Below, piece after piece: positions 25,113 to 35,800 of a DNA stretch of 64,000 nt. The position numbers and the translations under genes are program-made. The DNA comes from Hymenobacter sp. YC55 (GTDB taxonomy: Bacteria; Bacteroidota; Bacteroidia; Cytophagales; Hymenobacteraceae), in contig NZ_JARNTX010000001.1 of assembly GCF_029433095.1 (NCBI RefSeq), positions 992,001 through 1,056,000 of the forward strand. The letters run 5' to 3'. The notes under the pieces were generated by a model. That model had not been told where the DNA came from. It saw only the letters and a program-made list of their open reading frames with translations, and did not search any database. The stretch's first letter is position 1; every line of letters begins with the position of its first letter.

Positions 25113-27437
25113 TTACTGCTTCACGGCTACGCGGCTGGTGTAGCGTATGCCGTCTACGGTCACCTGTACAGAATACAAGCCTGCGGGCAGTTGTTGCACA
25201 TCCAGGGTAGCGGTGTCGGCGCCCGTTAGTTTGCGGGCTTGCGTTAGCACGAGTTGGCCTAGCGCACTGTAGAGGCGTATGTCGGCTGCGTGTTGCCCTC
25301 GCAGGCCGGGTACTTGCACTTGCACGGACGTGGTTGCCGGATTCGGGTACACAGCCAAGCCGGTGTTCAGGGGGGCATTCTTCGTAGTGGAGCTAACCAA
25401 GCAGGCGGTGCTGCTGTGGCTGCCCAGGTTGGTGTATACGTCGGTGCCGACGGCCTGCCAAGTGCTGGCGCCCACGCTCCAGCGCGCCTCGCCGCGGCCC
25501 ACGGTGGGCTTGCGTACCAGCGTGTTGTCGGTGGTTGAGCCGCCGCCCGGAATCGTCCAGGTGGTGCCGGGGTCCACGCCCACTACGCCAATAATATCGA
25601 GCGTGTCGGAGCCTTCCATCAAGGCAATAGCATCGTCGCCGTTGAAGAAGCCCACCGCCGACTGCAAGTCCGTTTGGGCGAGTACCACCGGCGAAACCAC
25701 GCCGGTATTGGCTACCACGTACACATCGCCGGGGGCAATGGTGCCCGTTAGCGTTTGGGTGGCGGTTGGGGTTCTGGCCCCGTTGGCGTACAGCTCGATG
25801 CGGATGCCCGCCAAGTTGATGGGCGAGGTGGTCGGATTGAAAATCTCCACGGCTTTGGTGTTGGTAGCCGAACCTTCAATGTATTCCGAGAAATACAAAT
25901 CGGTGCAGGGCGAGCCGGCCGGGGCTTGGTCGTCGTTGAGCAGCGTGAGCGTGTGGGTGGTGGGCGCCACGAGCAGCACCGCCGCATTGCTGGGCGTGCC
26001 GAGGCGCAGGCGCACCGTCTCGTTAGGTTCCGGCGTTACGTCGCCCGTCACGGTGATGGTTACGGTTCCCGTTTGCGCAGCCGTGCCCGCCGCAAATGTC
26101 AGGGAGCTGGTGTTCAGCGTGAAGTCGGCGGCCGTGGCGGTGGAGTTGACTGCGTCCACGGTTACGGGCACCGTAATGCCACCCGCCGGAATGTTGGCGG
26201 CCGTCACATCCACGGTATAGGTAGTAGTGCCCGCATTGCCTTCAACAATAGAGCCGGTGGCCGCTGCAAACCGAACCGAAGGGGGCGTGCCGTCGTCGTT
26301 GGTAATGGTCAGGGCGTGCGTCGAGGGGCCGCCGATAGCGCCGCCGTTGCCTACGTTTTGCAGTTGTAGCACTACGGTTTCATCGGCTTCGGCCGTGGCG
26401 TCGCCATTCACCGTCACCGTTACCATCTGGCTGGTTTGTCCGGCGGCAAATGTTAGCGTCTGGGGCGAGGTGAACGTGAAGTCAGATGGGCTTATTGCCG
26501 TGGAATTGGCAGGATCGAGAACTACTTGCACGGTGAGCGGCGTGCTAGCTGCCGCTGATAGCGTAACTGTGGCCGTGTAGGTGGTAGTACCCGTGTTGCC
26601 TTCGGCTATGCTGCCAGTAGCAGCCGTGAAGCTGAAGGTAGGCAACACTTGAAACCCGAAAGCCCGGGCCACCAAGTCGGGATAAGCAATGTAGGGATTG
26701 AAATTGCCCTGGCTTTTGGCGGCGCGGCGGTTTCGCTCCCGTTCCCGGGTATCCACTGGGTCGGCCAGATGCCATTGGTAGAGGGTGTTCAAATCGGCTA
26801 GCGCCGTGATGGTGTCTTTGCCCGGATCAAACCTCTGCTTCTGGTGCATGGTGTAGAAGTAGAACGCCGCCCGGGCCAAGTTGCCTTTGTGGTCTTCGCG
26901 CGGCTCGAACTGCGTGTTCGTGTCCTCGCTCCACTCGTTGATGTTGGCCGTCGGGATGGTGGTCTGGCTTTGCGTGCCCCGCACCCATTTCAGCGTCTGC
27001 GCGTCCGGAATTTCCGCAAACGGGTCGGAGCCCCGGTCGGAATTCCAGGTGTCGTACGTCGGAAACAGGTGGTGAATGTCGGAACGCATCCGCACCTCCT
27101 CGTTGAACCACGACTGCGGAATGGTATGCTCGCAGTTAATACGCGTCACCACGCCCGGACTAGTGTTGGCGGAGTCGAGGGGCGTAGTCTCGGTGTAGCC
27201 GGAGTACACGCACACCACGCTGCCGTTTTGGTTATCAACGTAGTTGTACATCTTGCCGCGCGCCTCGCTGTAGCTGAGAATGGTACGCTGGCCGTCGTAC
27301 CAATTTTGGCGCAGCCAAACTTTCAGGGGCTGGCCTTGCAACGAAACAGGCGGGGCCGGTGGCATGACTTGCGCTGAAGCGGCAACGCTGCTCAACGTCA
27401 GCACTGCCCCTAGCAGTCGAGAGAAAAGGTGTTTCAT
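25113..27437 (-). CDS. secreted endonuclease I with Calx-beta, lamin-tail and T9SS domains
   Basis: A 774-residue extracellular nuclease. A signal peptide (about 1-22, LLGAVLTLSSVAASAQ) comes first, then an endonuclease I (EndA/NucM) domain with YNYVDNQNGSVVCVYSGYTE, INCEHTIPQSWFNEE, SDIHHLFPTYDTWNSDRGS and an ARAAFYFYTMHQK helix, so the His-Asn metal/base residues are present. Two Calx-beta repeats follow (AATGSIAEGNTGTTTYTATV and AATGSIVEGNAGTTTYTVDV), each ending in AT.EADETV or VTPEPNETVRL. Next comes a lamin-tail domain (DLYFSEYIEGSATNTKAVEI). The last 75 residues are a T9SS type A sorting domain (VYPNPATTSVQV, LPAGLYSVQV). The start at 27437 fits the signal peptide; an upstream ATG at 27557 does not. 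Likely role: surface degradation of environmental or biofilm DNA. Confidence 0.92.
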   Translation of the reverse strand: MKHLFSRLLGAVLTLSSVAASAQVMPPAPPVSLQGQPLKVWLRQNWYDGQRTILSYSEARGKMYNYVDNQNGSVVCVYSGYTETTPLDSANTSPGVVTRINCEHTIPQSWFNEEVRMRSDIHHLFPTYDTWNSDRGSDPFAEIPDAQTLKWVRGTQSQTTIPTANINEWSEDTNTQFEPREDHKGNLARAAFYFYTMHQKQRFDPGKDTITALADLNTLYQWHLADPVDTRERERNRRAAKSQGNFNPYIAYPDLVARAFGFQVLPTFSFTAATGSIAEGNTGTTTYTATVTLSAAASTPLTVQVVLDPANSTAISPSDFTFTSPQTLTFAAGQTSQMVTVTVNGDATAEADETVVLQLQNVGNGGAIGGPSTHALTITNDDGTPPSVRFAAATGSIVEGNAGTTTYTVDVTAANIPAGGITVPVTVDAVNSTATAADFTLNTSSLTFAAGTAAQTGTVTITVTGDVTPEPNETVRLRLGTPSNAAVLLVAPTTHTLTLLNDDQAPAGSPCTDLYFSEYIEGSATNTKAVEIFNPTTSPINLAGIRIELYANGARTPTATQTLTGTIAPGDVYVVANTGVVSPVVLAQTDLQSAVGFFNGDDAIALMEGSDTLDIIGVVGVDPGTTWTIPGGGSTTDNTLVRKPTVGRGEARWSVGASTWQAVGTDVYTNLGSHSSTACLVSSTTKNAPLNTGLAVYPNPATTSVQVQVPGLRGQHAADIRLYSALGQLVLTQARKLTGADTATLDVQQLPAGLYSVQVTVDGIRYTSRVAVKQ

Positions 27438-27557
27438 GTAATGGTGTTGGGCAAAAGGAAGATGTTTGGTAAAGGACGTGATTCTAGCGTACTGGTTGAA
27501 TAAATAAATTATTATTGAATTGCCTTCTACCGGGGCGCACCACGTCTGTCTGAACAC

Positions 27558-27591
27558 AAAAAAGGCCCGCTTCTGCAGAAACGGGCCTTTT
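27558..27591 (-). terminator. terminator of the fasciclin gene
   Basis: Stem AAAAGGCCCG (27560-27569) and CGGGCCTTTT (27582-27591) has further A bases on the left, giving a T-run on the minus strand. It lies 45 bases after the stop of the gene ending at 27636. Confidence 0.78.
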
Positions 27592-27635
27592 CTAATGGTT
27601 CATTCAAACAGCTCACAACCGAGCCATTCAACGAT

Positions 27636-28397
27636 TTACTTGGTCGGCATCAGTACCGCATCAACTACGTGAGTGACACCGTTGCTCGATACCACGTTCG
27701 GAATCGTGACGTTGGCTGTGCCGCCTTTGGCGTCGCGCAGCATTACAGAACTGCCTTTGGCCACTACGGTTAAGGTTTCACCTTCTACCGTGGTCAGGGT
27801 TTGGCCGTCCTTCAGGTCGGCGGCCATTAAGCGGCCGGGCACTACGTGGTAGGTGAGGATGGTGCTTAGCTTGTCCTTGTTTTCAGGCATTACCAGCGTA
27901 TTAACAGTGCCAGCGGGCAGCTTCTCAAACGCTGCGTTTGTGGGTGCAAATACCGTGAAAGGACCTGCGCCCTTCAGCGTTTCTACCAAGCCACCAGCTT
28001 TTACGGCTCCTACCAGGGTGGTGTGCTCGGCAGAGCTCACCGCATTGTCTACAATGTCTTTGTCAGGGGTCATCATGGCGCCGCCTACCATCACACCGCT
28101 TGCACCTGAAGCATCCATGCTAGCCGAAGGGCCGGAGCCCATCTTCATGTTCTTCATGTCTTTGCCTTCGCGGGGCTTGGTGGTAGCTTTCATTTTGCTG
28201 CCATCCTTGGCCTTGCCCTTGATCTTCATTTTGCCGTCTTCGTCGGCCTTGGTTTTGGTGACCATCTCACCGTCCTTGACCTTGGTCTTTTCGCCGTCCG
28301 ACTTGCTTTTAACTTGGTCTTGCGCCAGCGAAGCAGTAGTCGTAGCAACCGAGAAAGCCATTGCCAGAGCCGTGGTAGAGAGGATGTTCTTAAGCAT
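27636..28397 (-). CDS. fasciclin (FAS1) domain protein with lysine-rich linker
   Basis: A 253-residue exported protein: signal peptide (about 1-25, ALAMAFSVATTTASLAQ), a charged repetitive linker of about 65 residues (DQVKSKSDGEKTKVKDGEMV, KMKIKGKAKDGSKMKATTKP), then a FAS1 domain (about 115-250) with the H1 motif GPFTVFAPTNAAFEKLPAGT and the H2-region TYHVVPGRL. It ends VVDAVLMPTK. FAS1 domains mediate adhesion in the envelope or matrix. The linker, built from short Lys/Asp/Gly/Met pieces, is probably disordered. The gene is single, with its own terminator. Confidence 0.92.
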   Translation of the reverse strand: MLKNILSTTALAMAFSVATTTASLAQDQVKSKSDGEKTKVKDGEMVTKTKADEDGKMKIKGKAKDGSKMKATTKPREGKDMKNMKMGSGPSASMDASGASGVMVGGAMMTPDKDIVDNAVSSAEHTTLVGAVKAGGLVETLKGAGPFTVFAPTNAAFEKLPAGTVNTLVMPENKDKLSTILTYHVVPGRLMAADLKDGQTLTTVEGETLTVVAKGSSVMLRDAKGGTANVTIPNVVSSNGVTHVVDAVLMPTK

Positions 28398-28690
28398 GAG
28401 AGGGAGAATTTATGAGAGAAGTCGGATGTAGTGTTTGCTGACTATACGGGCGAAACACAGCAATGGATGTTCGCCAACTGCATTCCGGAATTGCTTGCTT
28501 TCACATGACCGAATACGCCGTTTTCAAGCTGTCAGAATCTATTCCCGACAAAATCTAGCTGCTGGCTTTGGGCCGACACAGAGCGGAATGCGCCTTGGTC
28601 ATTGCGAGGTAAAGCCCAACAGTGTTGTAATGCCTGTTTCTTTCCTCTTACTTCGAGGGCGCATCCACCATCACTATTTCCCACCGCAGT

Positions 28691-29782
28691 ATGAAAAAAC
28701 TAGTATTCTTCCTGTTGCTGCTCTTGTTTTCGGGCAGCACGCAGGCGCAAAAAACCAAGATCAAAACCAAAGGAACGGTCAGTGCCTCGGCCGGCCAGGT
28801 TTGGTCGACCACCAAGGCGTGGGCCTGGTACCGGGAGCATCCCTGGATGTCGGGTGCCAACTTCATTCCTAGCACGGCCATCAACCAGCTGGAAATGTGG
28901 CAGGCCGATACGTTTGACCCCACCACCATCGACCGGGAATTGGGCTGGGCCGAGGGCATTGGCTTCAACACCATGCGCGTGTTTCTGCACAGCCTAGCCT
29001 GGCAGCAAGACCCCAAGGGCTTCAAGCAGCGCGTCGATACCTACCTCGGCATTGCCGACAAGCACCACATCCAAACCATCTTCGTTTTCTTCGACGATTG
29101 TTGGAACAAGACGTCCCAGGTTGGGGTACAGCCCGCGCCCAAAACCGGCATCCACAACTCCGGCTGGCTGCAAGACCCCGGCGACCCTGCCTCCCGCGAC
29201 TCCGCTACGTTCATCAAGCTCAAGCCCTACGTGCAGGACGTGCTGACCACCTTTAAGGCCGACCGCCGCATTTTGTTGTGGGACTTGTACAACGAGCCGG
29301 GCAATTCCGGCAAGCTTGTTTCTTCTATGCCGCTGCTGCGCAATGTATTCAGCTGGGCGCGGGCCGTAAACCCCACGCAGCCCCTAAGTGTAGGCTTATG
29401 GGCTTGGGATTATGGCGCGCTCAACTCGTTTCAGGCCCTCAATTCCGACGTCATAACGTATCATAACTACGAGGATGCCGCCATGCACCAGCGCGTAATA
29501 GAACTACTCGAAACGCACGACCGTCCCCTGATTTGCACCGAGTACATGGCGCGCACCCGCAACAGCCGTTTTTCTACCATTATGCCCTTGCTGAAAAAGC
29601 AAAACGTAGGCGCTATCAACTGGGGCCTGGTCGATGGCAAAACCAACACCAAATACCAGTGGGATACCCCGCTGGCCGACGGCAGTGAGCCCATCGAGTG
29701 GTTCCACGAAGTGTTCCACCGCGACGGTACGCCCTATCGCCAAGACGAAATCAACCTCATCAAAAAGCTAAACGGCAAGTAG
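28691..29782 (+). CDS. secreted GH5-like (clan GH-A) glycoside hydrolase
   Basis: A 363-residue secreted enzyme with a signal peptide (about 1-19, LVFFLLLLLFSGSTQA) and a single TIM-barrel. Clan GH-A features are clear: ILLWDLYNEPGNSG, in which the Glu after Asn is the acid/base, and LICTEYMARTRNS, where the Glu is the nucleophile; GFNTMRVFLH precedes them on an early strand. The related proteins are named cellulase family or 1,4-beta-xylanase, but specificity cannot be read from sequence. The following plus/minus terminator separates it from galT. No other cell-wall enzyme lies adjacent. Confidence 0.88.
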   Translation: MKKLVFFLLLLLFSGSTQAQKTKIKTKGTVSASAGQVWSTTKAWAWYREHPWMSGANFIPSTAINQLEMWQADTFDPTTIDRELGWAEGIGFNTMRVFLHSLAWQQDPKGFKQRVDTYLGIADKHHIQTIFVFFDDCWNKTSQVGVQPAPKTGIHNSGWLQDPGDPASRDSATFIKLKPYVQDVLTTFKADRRILLWDLYNEPGNSGKLVSSMPLLRNVFSWARAVNPTQPLSVGLWAWDYGALNSFQALNSDVITYHNYEDAAMHQRVIELLETHDRPLICTEYMARTRNSRFSTIMPLLKKQNVGAINWGLVDGKTNTKYQWDTPLADGSEPIEWFHEVFHRDGTPYRQDEINLIKKLNGK

Positions 29783-29804
29783 CAAGCTGTCTGTTTTTAG
29801 ATAC

Positions 29805-29839
29805 AAAAAGGAGGCCCTGGTATCCAGGGCCTCCTTTTT
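29805..29839. terminator. convergent terminator between the GH5-like gene and galT
   Basis: A 16-bp perfect stem (29805-29820 and 29824-29839) with a 3-base loop TAT has A5 at the left edge and T6 at the right edge, so it functions on both strands. Confidence 0.9.
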
Positions 29840-29874
29840 TGTGATTGTAAATAGTGCCTTGAATTGCAACTAGG

Positions 29875-30933
29875 CTATTCTTGCTTGGCGGTTTGCTTAT
29901 AATGCACATCGGGCAAGCTGCGAAGCCGTTCGGCGGCGAATTCCGGCGTCACGTCGCGCTGGGGGTTGCCGAGCATTTCATAGCCCACCATAAACTTGCG
30001 CACTGTAGCCGAGCGCAGCAGCGGCGGGAAGAAATGCATGTGGAAGTGCCAGCTTTCGTGCGCCTGCCCGTCGGTGGGGCGCTGGTGCAGCCCGGCCGAG
30101 TAGGGGAAGGAAATCTCGAACAGGTTGTCGTAGCGGATTGTAAGCTGGCGCAGAATATCGGCAAAGGCGTCCTTTTCGGCATCGGTAAGCTGCGTAACGT
30201 CCTGTACGTGGCGGCGAGGAACCAGCAGCGTCTCGAAGGGCCACACCGCCCAATACGGCACCACGACCACAAAATGCTCGTTTTCGAGCACCACGCGGGT
30301 TTGCTCTTTTACCTCAATGGCCAGGTAGTCAGTTAGCAGACTGCGGCCATGCTCGGCAAAGTAAGCGGCCTGCTGCACCGTTTCCTTGGCGGGTTCCACC
30401 GGCACTGTGCGCTGCGCCCAGATCTGGCCATGCGGGTGCGGATTGCTGGCGCCCATCGCCTGGCCTTTGTTTTCGAAGATCTGCACGTAGTTGATGTCTG
30501 GCCGGCTGCCGAGGGTGGTATACTCGTCGATCCACACGTCCACTACCCGCCGAATGTCGGAAGTTGCCATTTCGGGGAGCGTGAGGTCGTGGCGTGGCGA
30601 GAAGCAGATTACCCGACCCACTCCCGATTCGGCTTCGGCGCGGAGCAAGCCCCCCACGTTGATGCTGCCCGCAGGCACATCGGGCACAAGAGCCGCGAAG
30701 TCGTTGTCGAAAACGAAGGTACCTTCGTAGGGCGGATTCACGGCGCCGTTGGCTCGGGTGTTGCCGGGGCAGAGGTAGCAGGTAGGGTCGTAAGCGGGGC
30801 GTACTTCTGCCGCCGTTTTCTCTTGTTGCCCCTGCCACGGCCGCTTCGAGCGGTGCGGCGACACCAGTATCCATTCCCCGGAAAGCGGGTTGTAGCGACG
30901 ATGCGGGTGTTCAGCGCTGTTGAATTCAGCCAT
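29875..30933 (-). CDS. galT: UDP-glucose--hexose-1-phosphate uridylyltransferase
   Basis: A 352-residue cytoplasmic enzyme of the Leloir pathway, exchanging UMP between UDP-glucose and galactose 1-phosphate. The active-site His-Pro-His is present in NPHPHGQIW. The N-terminal [20 protein letters not shown] and the zinc-related [11 protein letters not shown] are typical of the family. The C-terminal half contains [20 protein letters not shown], the second HIT-like half. It lies downstream of galK by 119 bases on the same strand, so the two form a galactose operon lacking galE and galM nearby; the aldose epimerase at 39877 is far away. Confidence 0.96.
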   Translation of the reverse strand: MAEFNSAEHPHRRYNPLSGEWILVSPHRSKRPWQGQQEKTAAEVRPAYDPTCYLCPGNTRANGAVNPPYEGTFVFDNDFAALVPDVPAGSINVGGLLRAEAESGVGRVICFSPRHDLTLPEMATSDIRRVVDVWIDEYTTLGSRPDINYVQIFENKGQAMGASNPHPHGQIWAQRTVPVEPAKETVQQAAYFAEHGRSLLTDYLAIEVKEQTRVVLENEHFVVVVPYWAVWPFETLLVPRRHVQDVTQLTDAEKDAFADILRQLTIRYDNLFEISFPYSAGLHQRPTDGQAHESWHFHMHFFPPLLRSATVRKFMVGYEMLGNPQRDVTPEFAAERLRSLPDVHYKQTAKQE

Positions 30934-31052
30934 TGTTGTTGGTTGTGTATGTTCAGTTGGTAGTTATGAGTTGCCAGCCCAAGTTGTCCTTTGCTAGTAG
31001 TCGAGTGCTACCTCCGTAGCTGTTCGGCCGCTGGCAAACGGGAACTCACAAC

Positions 31053-32219
31053 TTAGCTTACTACTTCAGGCTGCAGTATATCCACACCTCCGGTGATGGT
31101 GGTCTGGTACGTTTCCAGCTCTAGACCCAAGTAGCGCTTATACTCTTCGGTGGCCTTTTGCACGAAGCCCTCGATTTGGTCTACGGCTACCAGGTTGATG
31201 GTGCAGCCACCAAAGCCGCCACCCATCATCCGCGAACCATACACGCCGGGTTGTGCTTTCGCAATTTGCACCAGCACGTCTAATTCCTTGCAGCTCACCT
31301 CGTAGTCGTCGCGCAGCCCGGCGTGCGACGCGTACATCTCCTGGCCAAAAGCAGCCAAGTCGCCGTCGTTGAGGTGCTGACGCGCGGCCTCCACCCGGAA
31401 GTTTTCTTGCACCACGTACATGCACCGCCGATACACTACGTCGCCTAGCTCTTCCCGATGCGCGTTGAGCTGTTCGAGCGTGGCGTCGCGTAGCGAAGCA
31501 ACTTCGGGGTAGTATTGCTGCAGTATGGTTACACCTTGCTCACACTCCTGGCGGCGTAGGTTGTATTCCGAGCTGGCCAAAGAGTGCTTCACGCCCGTAT
31601 TGCAGAGCACGATGCCGCAGGCACTGGTATCAAAGGGCAGATACTCGTAGTCGAGGGAGCGGCAGTCGAGCAGCATCACGTGGCCGGGCTGTCCGAAGAG
31701 GCTAGCAAACTGGTCCATGAGGCCAGACTGCACGCCGGCAAACTCGTGTTCCGCTTTCTGGGCCATGTGCGCCAGCTCCATGCGGTCTAGGTTGGTGCCC
31801 ATCAGGTGGTTGAGCGCAAACGCCAACCCACATTCCACCGCCGCCGACGACGACAACCCCGCGCCGATAGGTACATTGCCGCCAAACACGCAGTCGAAGC
31901 CCGGCACGGTGAGGCCCCGCTTCTGAAACTGTGCAACCACTCCTTTCAAGTAGTTGGCCCACATAGTCTTGTCGCGCGTTACTTCGGCTAGCTCGGTCTC
32001 GTAGCTTTGGTCCAGGTCGTAGGAGTAGAGCCGCGCCGTAGTAGTGCCGTTCAAGCCAACGGCAAAGTAGATTTCCTTATCGATGGCCGCTGGCATCACA
32101 AATCCGCCATTGTAGTCGGTATGCTCGCCAATCAGGTTGACGCGCCCCGGAGCCCTTACAAGCAGGGGAGTATGGTTGAATCGGTCCTGGAAAGACTTTG
32201 CTACTGATTGATGAAGCAT
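31053..32219 (-). CDS. galK: galactokinase
   Basis: A 388-residue GHMP kinase that phosphorylates galactose to galactose 1-phosphate. Signatures: RAPGRVNLIGEHTDYNGGFV (substrate loop), PIGAGLSSSAAVECG (the ATP-binding motif 2) and GSRMMGGGFGGCTINLV (C-terminal motif 3). The length fits GalK. It is the first gene of the galK-galT pair. A region of about 635 bases lies between it and the divergent SusC gene, containing the promoters for both. Confidence 0.96.
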   Translation of the reverse strand: MLHQSVAKSFQDRFNHTPLLVRAPGRVNLIGEHTDYNGGFVMPAAIDKEIYFAVGLNGTTTARLYSYDLDQSYETELAEVTRDKTMWANYLKGVVAQFQKRGLTVPGFDCVFGGNVPIGAGLSSSAAVECGLAFALNHLMGTNLDRMELAHMAQKAEHEFAGVQSGLMDQFASLFGQPGHVMLLDCRSLDYEYLPFDTSACGIVLCNTGVKHSLASSEYNLRRQECEQGVTILQQYYPEVASLRDATLEQLNAHREELGDVVYRRCMYVVQENFRVEAARQHLNDGDLAAFGQEMYASHAGLRDDYEVSCKELDVLVQIAKAQPGVYGSRMMGGGFGGCTINLVAVDQIEGFVQKATEEYKRYLGLELETYQTTITGGVDILQPEVVS

Positions 32220-32781
32220 AGCTGGGGGAAAGCGGATGGAAGTTTGATTTGAAATGAGTACGAAAACCCGAGGCTAAAGTAAAAGAAATAAATGCCTAGG
32301 CTTTACGAACGAGCTTATAAGAATGGGCTTGACCGCAAAGCCTGTCGGCCGATTAGCCTTCCAGTAGTACTGTGCCCTCACAGCCCAGTAAAGCAGTTCT
32401 GAAACCAACAAGTCCTGATAGTCAGGGCCTAGCTACAGTAGCTGTTCAGCTGCTAGTTGGAAAAAGTTAGAAGCGTGGGTCGATTTTGAATCACTAACAA
32501 AAAAGCTATTCAGAAAAGTAAGCTTATACCTTTTAGCAAAAGGCTACCCGTGTTTAGTATTTACACAACCGATTATTCATTGAATCTTACCAATAAAATT
32601 CCAGAATAAACGGTTATAAGTTAGTTGGTAGTCTGTCTATATTTCCTTAATCTTACCCACTGAAAACGAGAAATTGTATTGCAGCGCTTCAGAAATGGCC
32701 TATGATTAGGACTTTTCATTTAAATACTGCAGAATAATCATTCCTTTCACCATAAACCCTCTTTAGCTTACTTTAAAAAAC

Positions 32782-32797
32782 ACACAAACGTTTGCGT
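32782..32797. promoter_or_regulatory. putative LacI-type operator, arabinose regulon site 1
   Basis: ACACAAACGTTTGCGT differs at one position from the consensus ACACAAWCGWTTGTGT that can be drawn from the four sites in this locus. It has a central CG as LacI-family operators usually do. It lies 58-73 bases upstream of the chosen SusC start, a typical position for repression. Confidence 0.5.
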
Positions 32798-32807
32798 ATC
32801 TATTTAT

Positions 32808-32823
32808 GCACAATCGTTTGTGT
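32808..32823. promoter_or_regulatory. putative LacI-type operator, arabinose regulon site 2
   Basis: GCACAATCGTTTGTGT has one mismatch to the shared palindrome. The centre is 26 bp from site 1, about two and a half helical turns, so two repressor dimers could bind the same promoter region 32-47 bases before the SusC start. Confidence 0.5.
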
Positions 32824-32854
32824 GAAATACCCATTAATTCCCACAATTTTTCAC

Positions 32855-35800
32855 ATGAAAAAGACAGTACCTAAAGTGCGCCGGGCTGCTATTCCGGCTC
32901 TGCTCTGCTGCTTGCCGCTGCAGCCTCTTGTGGCGAATGCAGCTACATCAACCACACCCGAAAGCAATTCTATTGCTAGTGCCTCTCAAACCGCAGACGT
33001 TACCATAGCTGGGCGAGTAACGGGGACAAATGGCGACCCGCTACCTGGCGTGACGGTCCTCGTAAAAGGCACAACCAATGGAACGTCAACAGGGGGGGAC
33101 GGTAGTTTTACTATCACAGCTGCCGAGGGCAGTGTGTTGACCTTCAGCTTCGTAGGTTACACCACTAAAGAAGTACCCGTAACTGCTGCTTCCACCAACC
33201 TAACGGTTACCCTCGCAGAAGATGTTAAAGCACTGAGCGAGGTTGTAGTAGTAGGCTACCTGACACAAGACCGTCAGAATTTGACTAGTGCTGTAAGTAG
33301 CGTAGATACCAAGGAAGCTACCAAAGCGCCTGTGCCAACCCTTTCGCAAGCTCTTCAGGGCCGCGTAGCCGGGGTTCAGGTAGTAGGATCGGGTGCCCCG
33401 GGTGCTACTCCTAACATTGCTATTCGGGGTATTGGCAGCCTCAACGCGGGCAGCCAGCCACTCTATGTAATTGATGGATTATGGACGGACAACATTCGTG
33501 ACCTAAGCCCCAATGATATAGAGTCAGCGACGGTATTGAAAGATGCTTCCTCGACGGCCGTTTATGGTTCGCGCGGAGCAAACGGTGTCGTTCTTATTAC
33601 CACTAAGCGCGGCCAGGCCGGAGAGCCAAAACTGAGCTTTAACGGTTACACGGGAGTTGAAAGTATTTACAAAAAATACAACTTAACCAACCATAGCCAA
33701 TGGGCCGACCGGGCAGTGGTAGCTTATACCAATGCGGGCCTGAATCCGATAACGGAGCAGATGGCTGGCGCTGTGAGAGGACCAGGAGGAGCCTATACCG
33801 ATGCTATTGATACAGATTGGCAAAAAGAATTTTTCCAGACCGGAAGAGTACAGGACTACAATCTAACCTTCTCTGGTGGTAGCAACAGCGGCAAGAATGC
33901 AACTAACTTCTTGGTTTCGGGTGGTTATTTCAACCAGGAAGGTATTGTCAAAGGGCCTAAGTTCGAGCGTTATAGCGTCCGCCTGAATTCGGGACTGACC
34001 CGTGGCCGGTTGAAAATAAGTGAGAGTGCTCTTCTAACACACATCAATACAACCTTACTCAACGAGGTGCCATTTATTGACGTGCTAACAGAATTGCCCG
34101 GTATTGCGGTGTACGACCCAAGAAATGTGGGTGGGTTTGGCTACGGTAGCAACAACTACTTATTCAATTATTCCACCAACCCAATTGGCGCTCAAGAAAT
34201 CCGTAATCAAACACAGAAGAATAATCGGCTGCAGGGTAGTGTCAACGGTGAGTTTTCGTTTACCGATTTCCTGTCGTATCGGCTGAACTTAGGTCTTGAG
34301 GTCCATGACTTCAATGATAAAGATTTCCGCAAGAATGGGTTCATTCGGTTAGGTGAGGCTTCGAATCCTAACAATACCTACTTGTTTGAAAACCGTGGTA
34401 CAACTACAACCACGATTATTGAAAACACGCTCAACTTCAATAAGCGCTTTGGTGAGCACGGAATTAATGCTGTATTAGGCTACTCTGAGCAGACGTATAA
34501 CTTCAACAACGCTACAGCCCGAACCACCCTGTTTCTGTCACAGCCGCAATACTTTCCTGTGCTCAGTGCAGGTACTGCATCAACGGGTACTGTAGGCGGA
34601 ACCGAGGATGAGTACAACAAACGTTCGTATTTCTCGCAGCTGAACTACGACTTCAAAAATCGTTATCTGATTACGGCTAGTTTCCGGCGTGACGGCTCGT
34701 CTCGCGTTGACCGGAACAACCAGTATGGCAACTTTGGCGCCGGCTCGATAGGATGGCGTATTAGCGAAGAAGACTTCTTCAAAAACGCACTACCTCAAGT
34801 AAGCAACCTGAAGCTGCGGGCCAGCTATGGCGTGAATGGCAATGATAACCTGCCAGGCTCTTATCTCGGCCAAGCTACCGTAAACCAGAATGTCACTTAT
34901 CCGCTTGGCACTCCCCAGGTTAACGTCAACGGAGCTATTCAATTAGGCCTGGAAAGCGCCAATTTGCGGTGGGAGTCACGCTATACCACTGATATAGGGT
35001 TGGATTTAGACTTGTTTGATCGTCGGGTGTCGTTTTCGGCCGACTACTATACTTCTACTACCAAAGACGCCCTCGTAAACCCGCCCCTGCCAGCCTACCT
35101 TGGCACCTCCGGTTCGCTTAATCCCTTTACCAACTTAGGCGAGATTCAAAACAAGGGTCTGGAGTTTGCTTTGGGTTACCATGAAAACAGGAAGGCTTTC
35201 ACGTATGGCGCAGATCTGACGCTAACGACGCTAAAAAACAAAGTACTGAAGCTCTCCGAACTACAGCCTAATGTAGTGGGCCCATTTGGCGTTAGCCGCA
35301 CCACAGTGGGGCAGCCTATTGGCCGCCTCTACCTAGTAGAGATGCTAGGTATTTTCCAGAGCCAAGAGGAAATCGACAACTACAAGAACGCTGATGGGCG
35401 GGTTATTCAGCCTCTAGCCAAGCCCGGCGACGTGAAGTATAAAGACCTGAACGGCGACGGCAGAATCAGTGCCGACACCGACCGTCAGTTTGTAGGTAAC
35501 CCTTTTCCCGCGCTGCAATACGGTCTCAACCTGACAGCAGCCTACAAGGGGTTTGACTTAAGTGTTTTCTTCCAGGGGGTGACGGGTAACGAGATTTACA
35601 ACAACACTCGGGCGGCGCTTGACCAATTGAACGGAGTAAATAACTACCGCAGCGACATCGAGCCTTGGTCACCGACTAATCCCTCGAACACCACGCCCCG
35701 CTTAGTACAAGGTGGTGGACTAGAGGCCGTAAACAACAACAATCCTATCACAACTCGTTGGGTAGAAGACGGTAGCTACTTACGCCTACGTAATATACAG

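Larger units (their letters stand above)
32220..32854. other. divergent intergenic region between galK and SusC
   Basis: About 635 mostly AT-rich bases hold no coding frame judged real. It must contain the galK promoter on the minus strand and the SusC promoter on the plus strand. Two copies of a palindrome lie at its right end (32782-32797 and 32808-32823). Confidence 0.55.

Noticed and set aside
25279..26220. 313-residue plus-strand frame opposite the endonuclease gene
   Set aside because: Shadow of the Calx-beta and lamin-tail repeats; no independent start signals or homology pattern.
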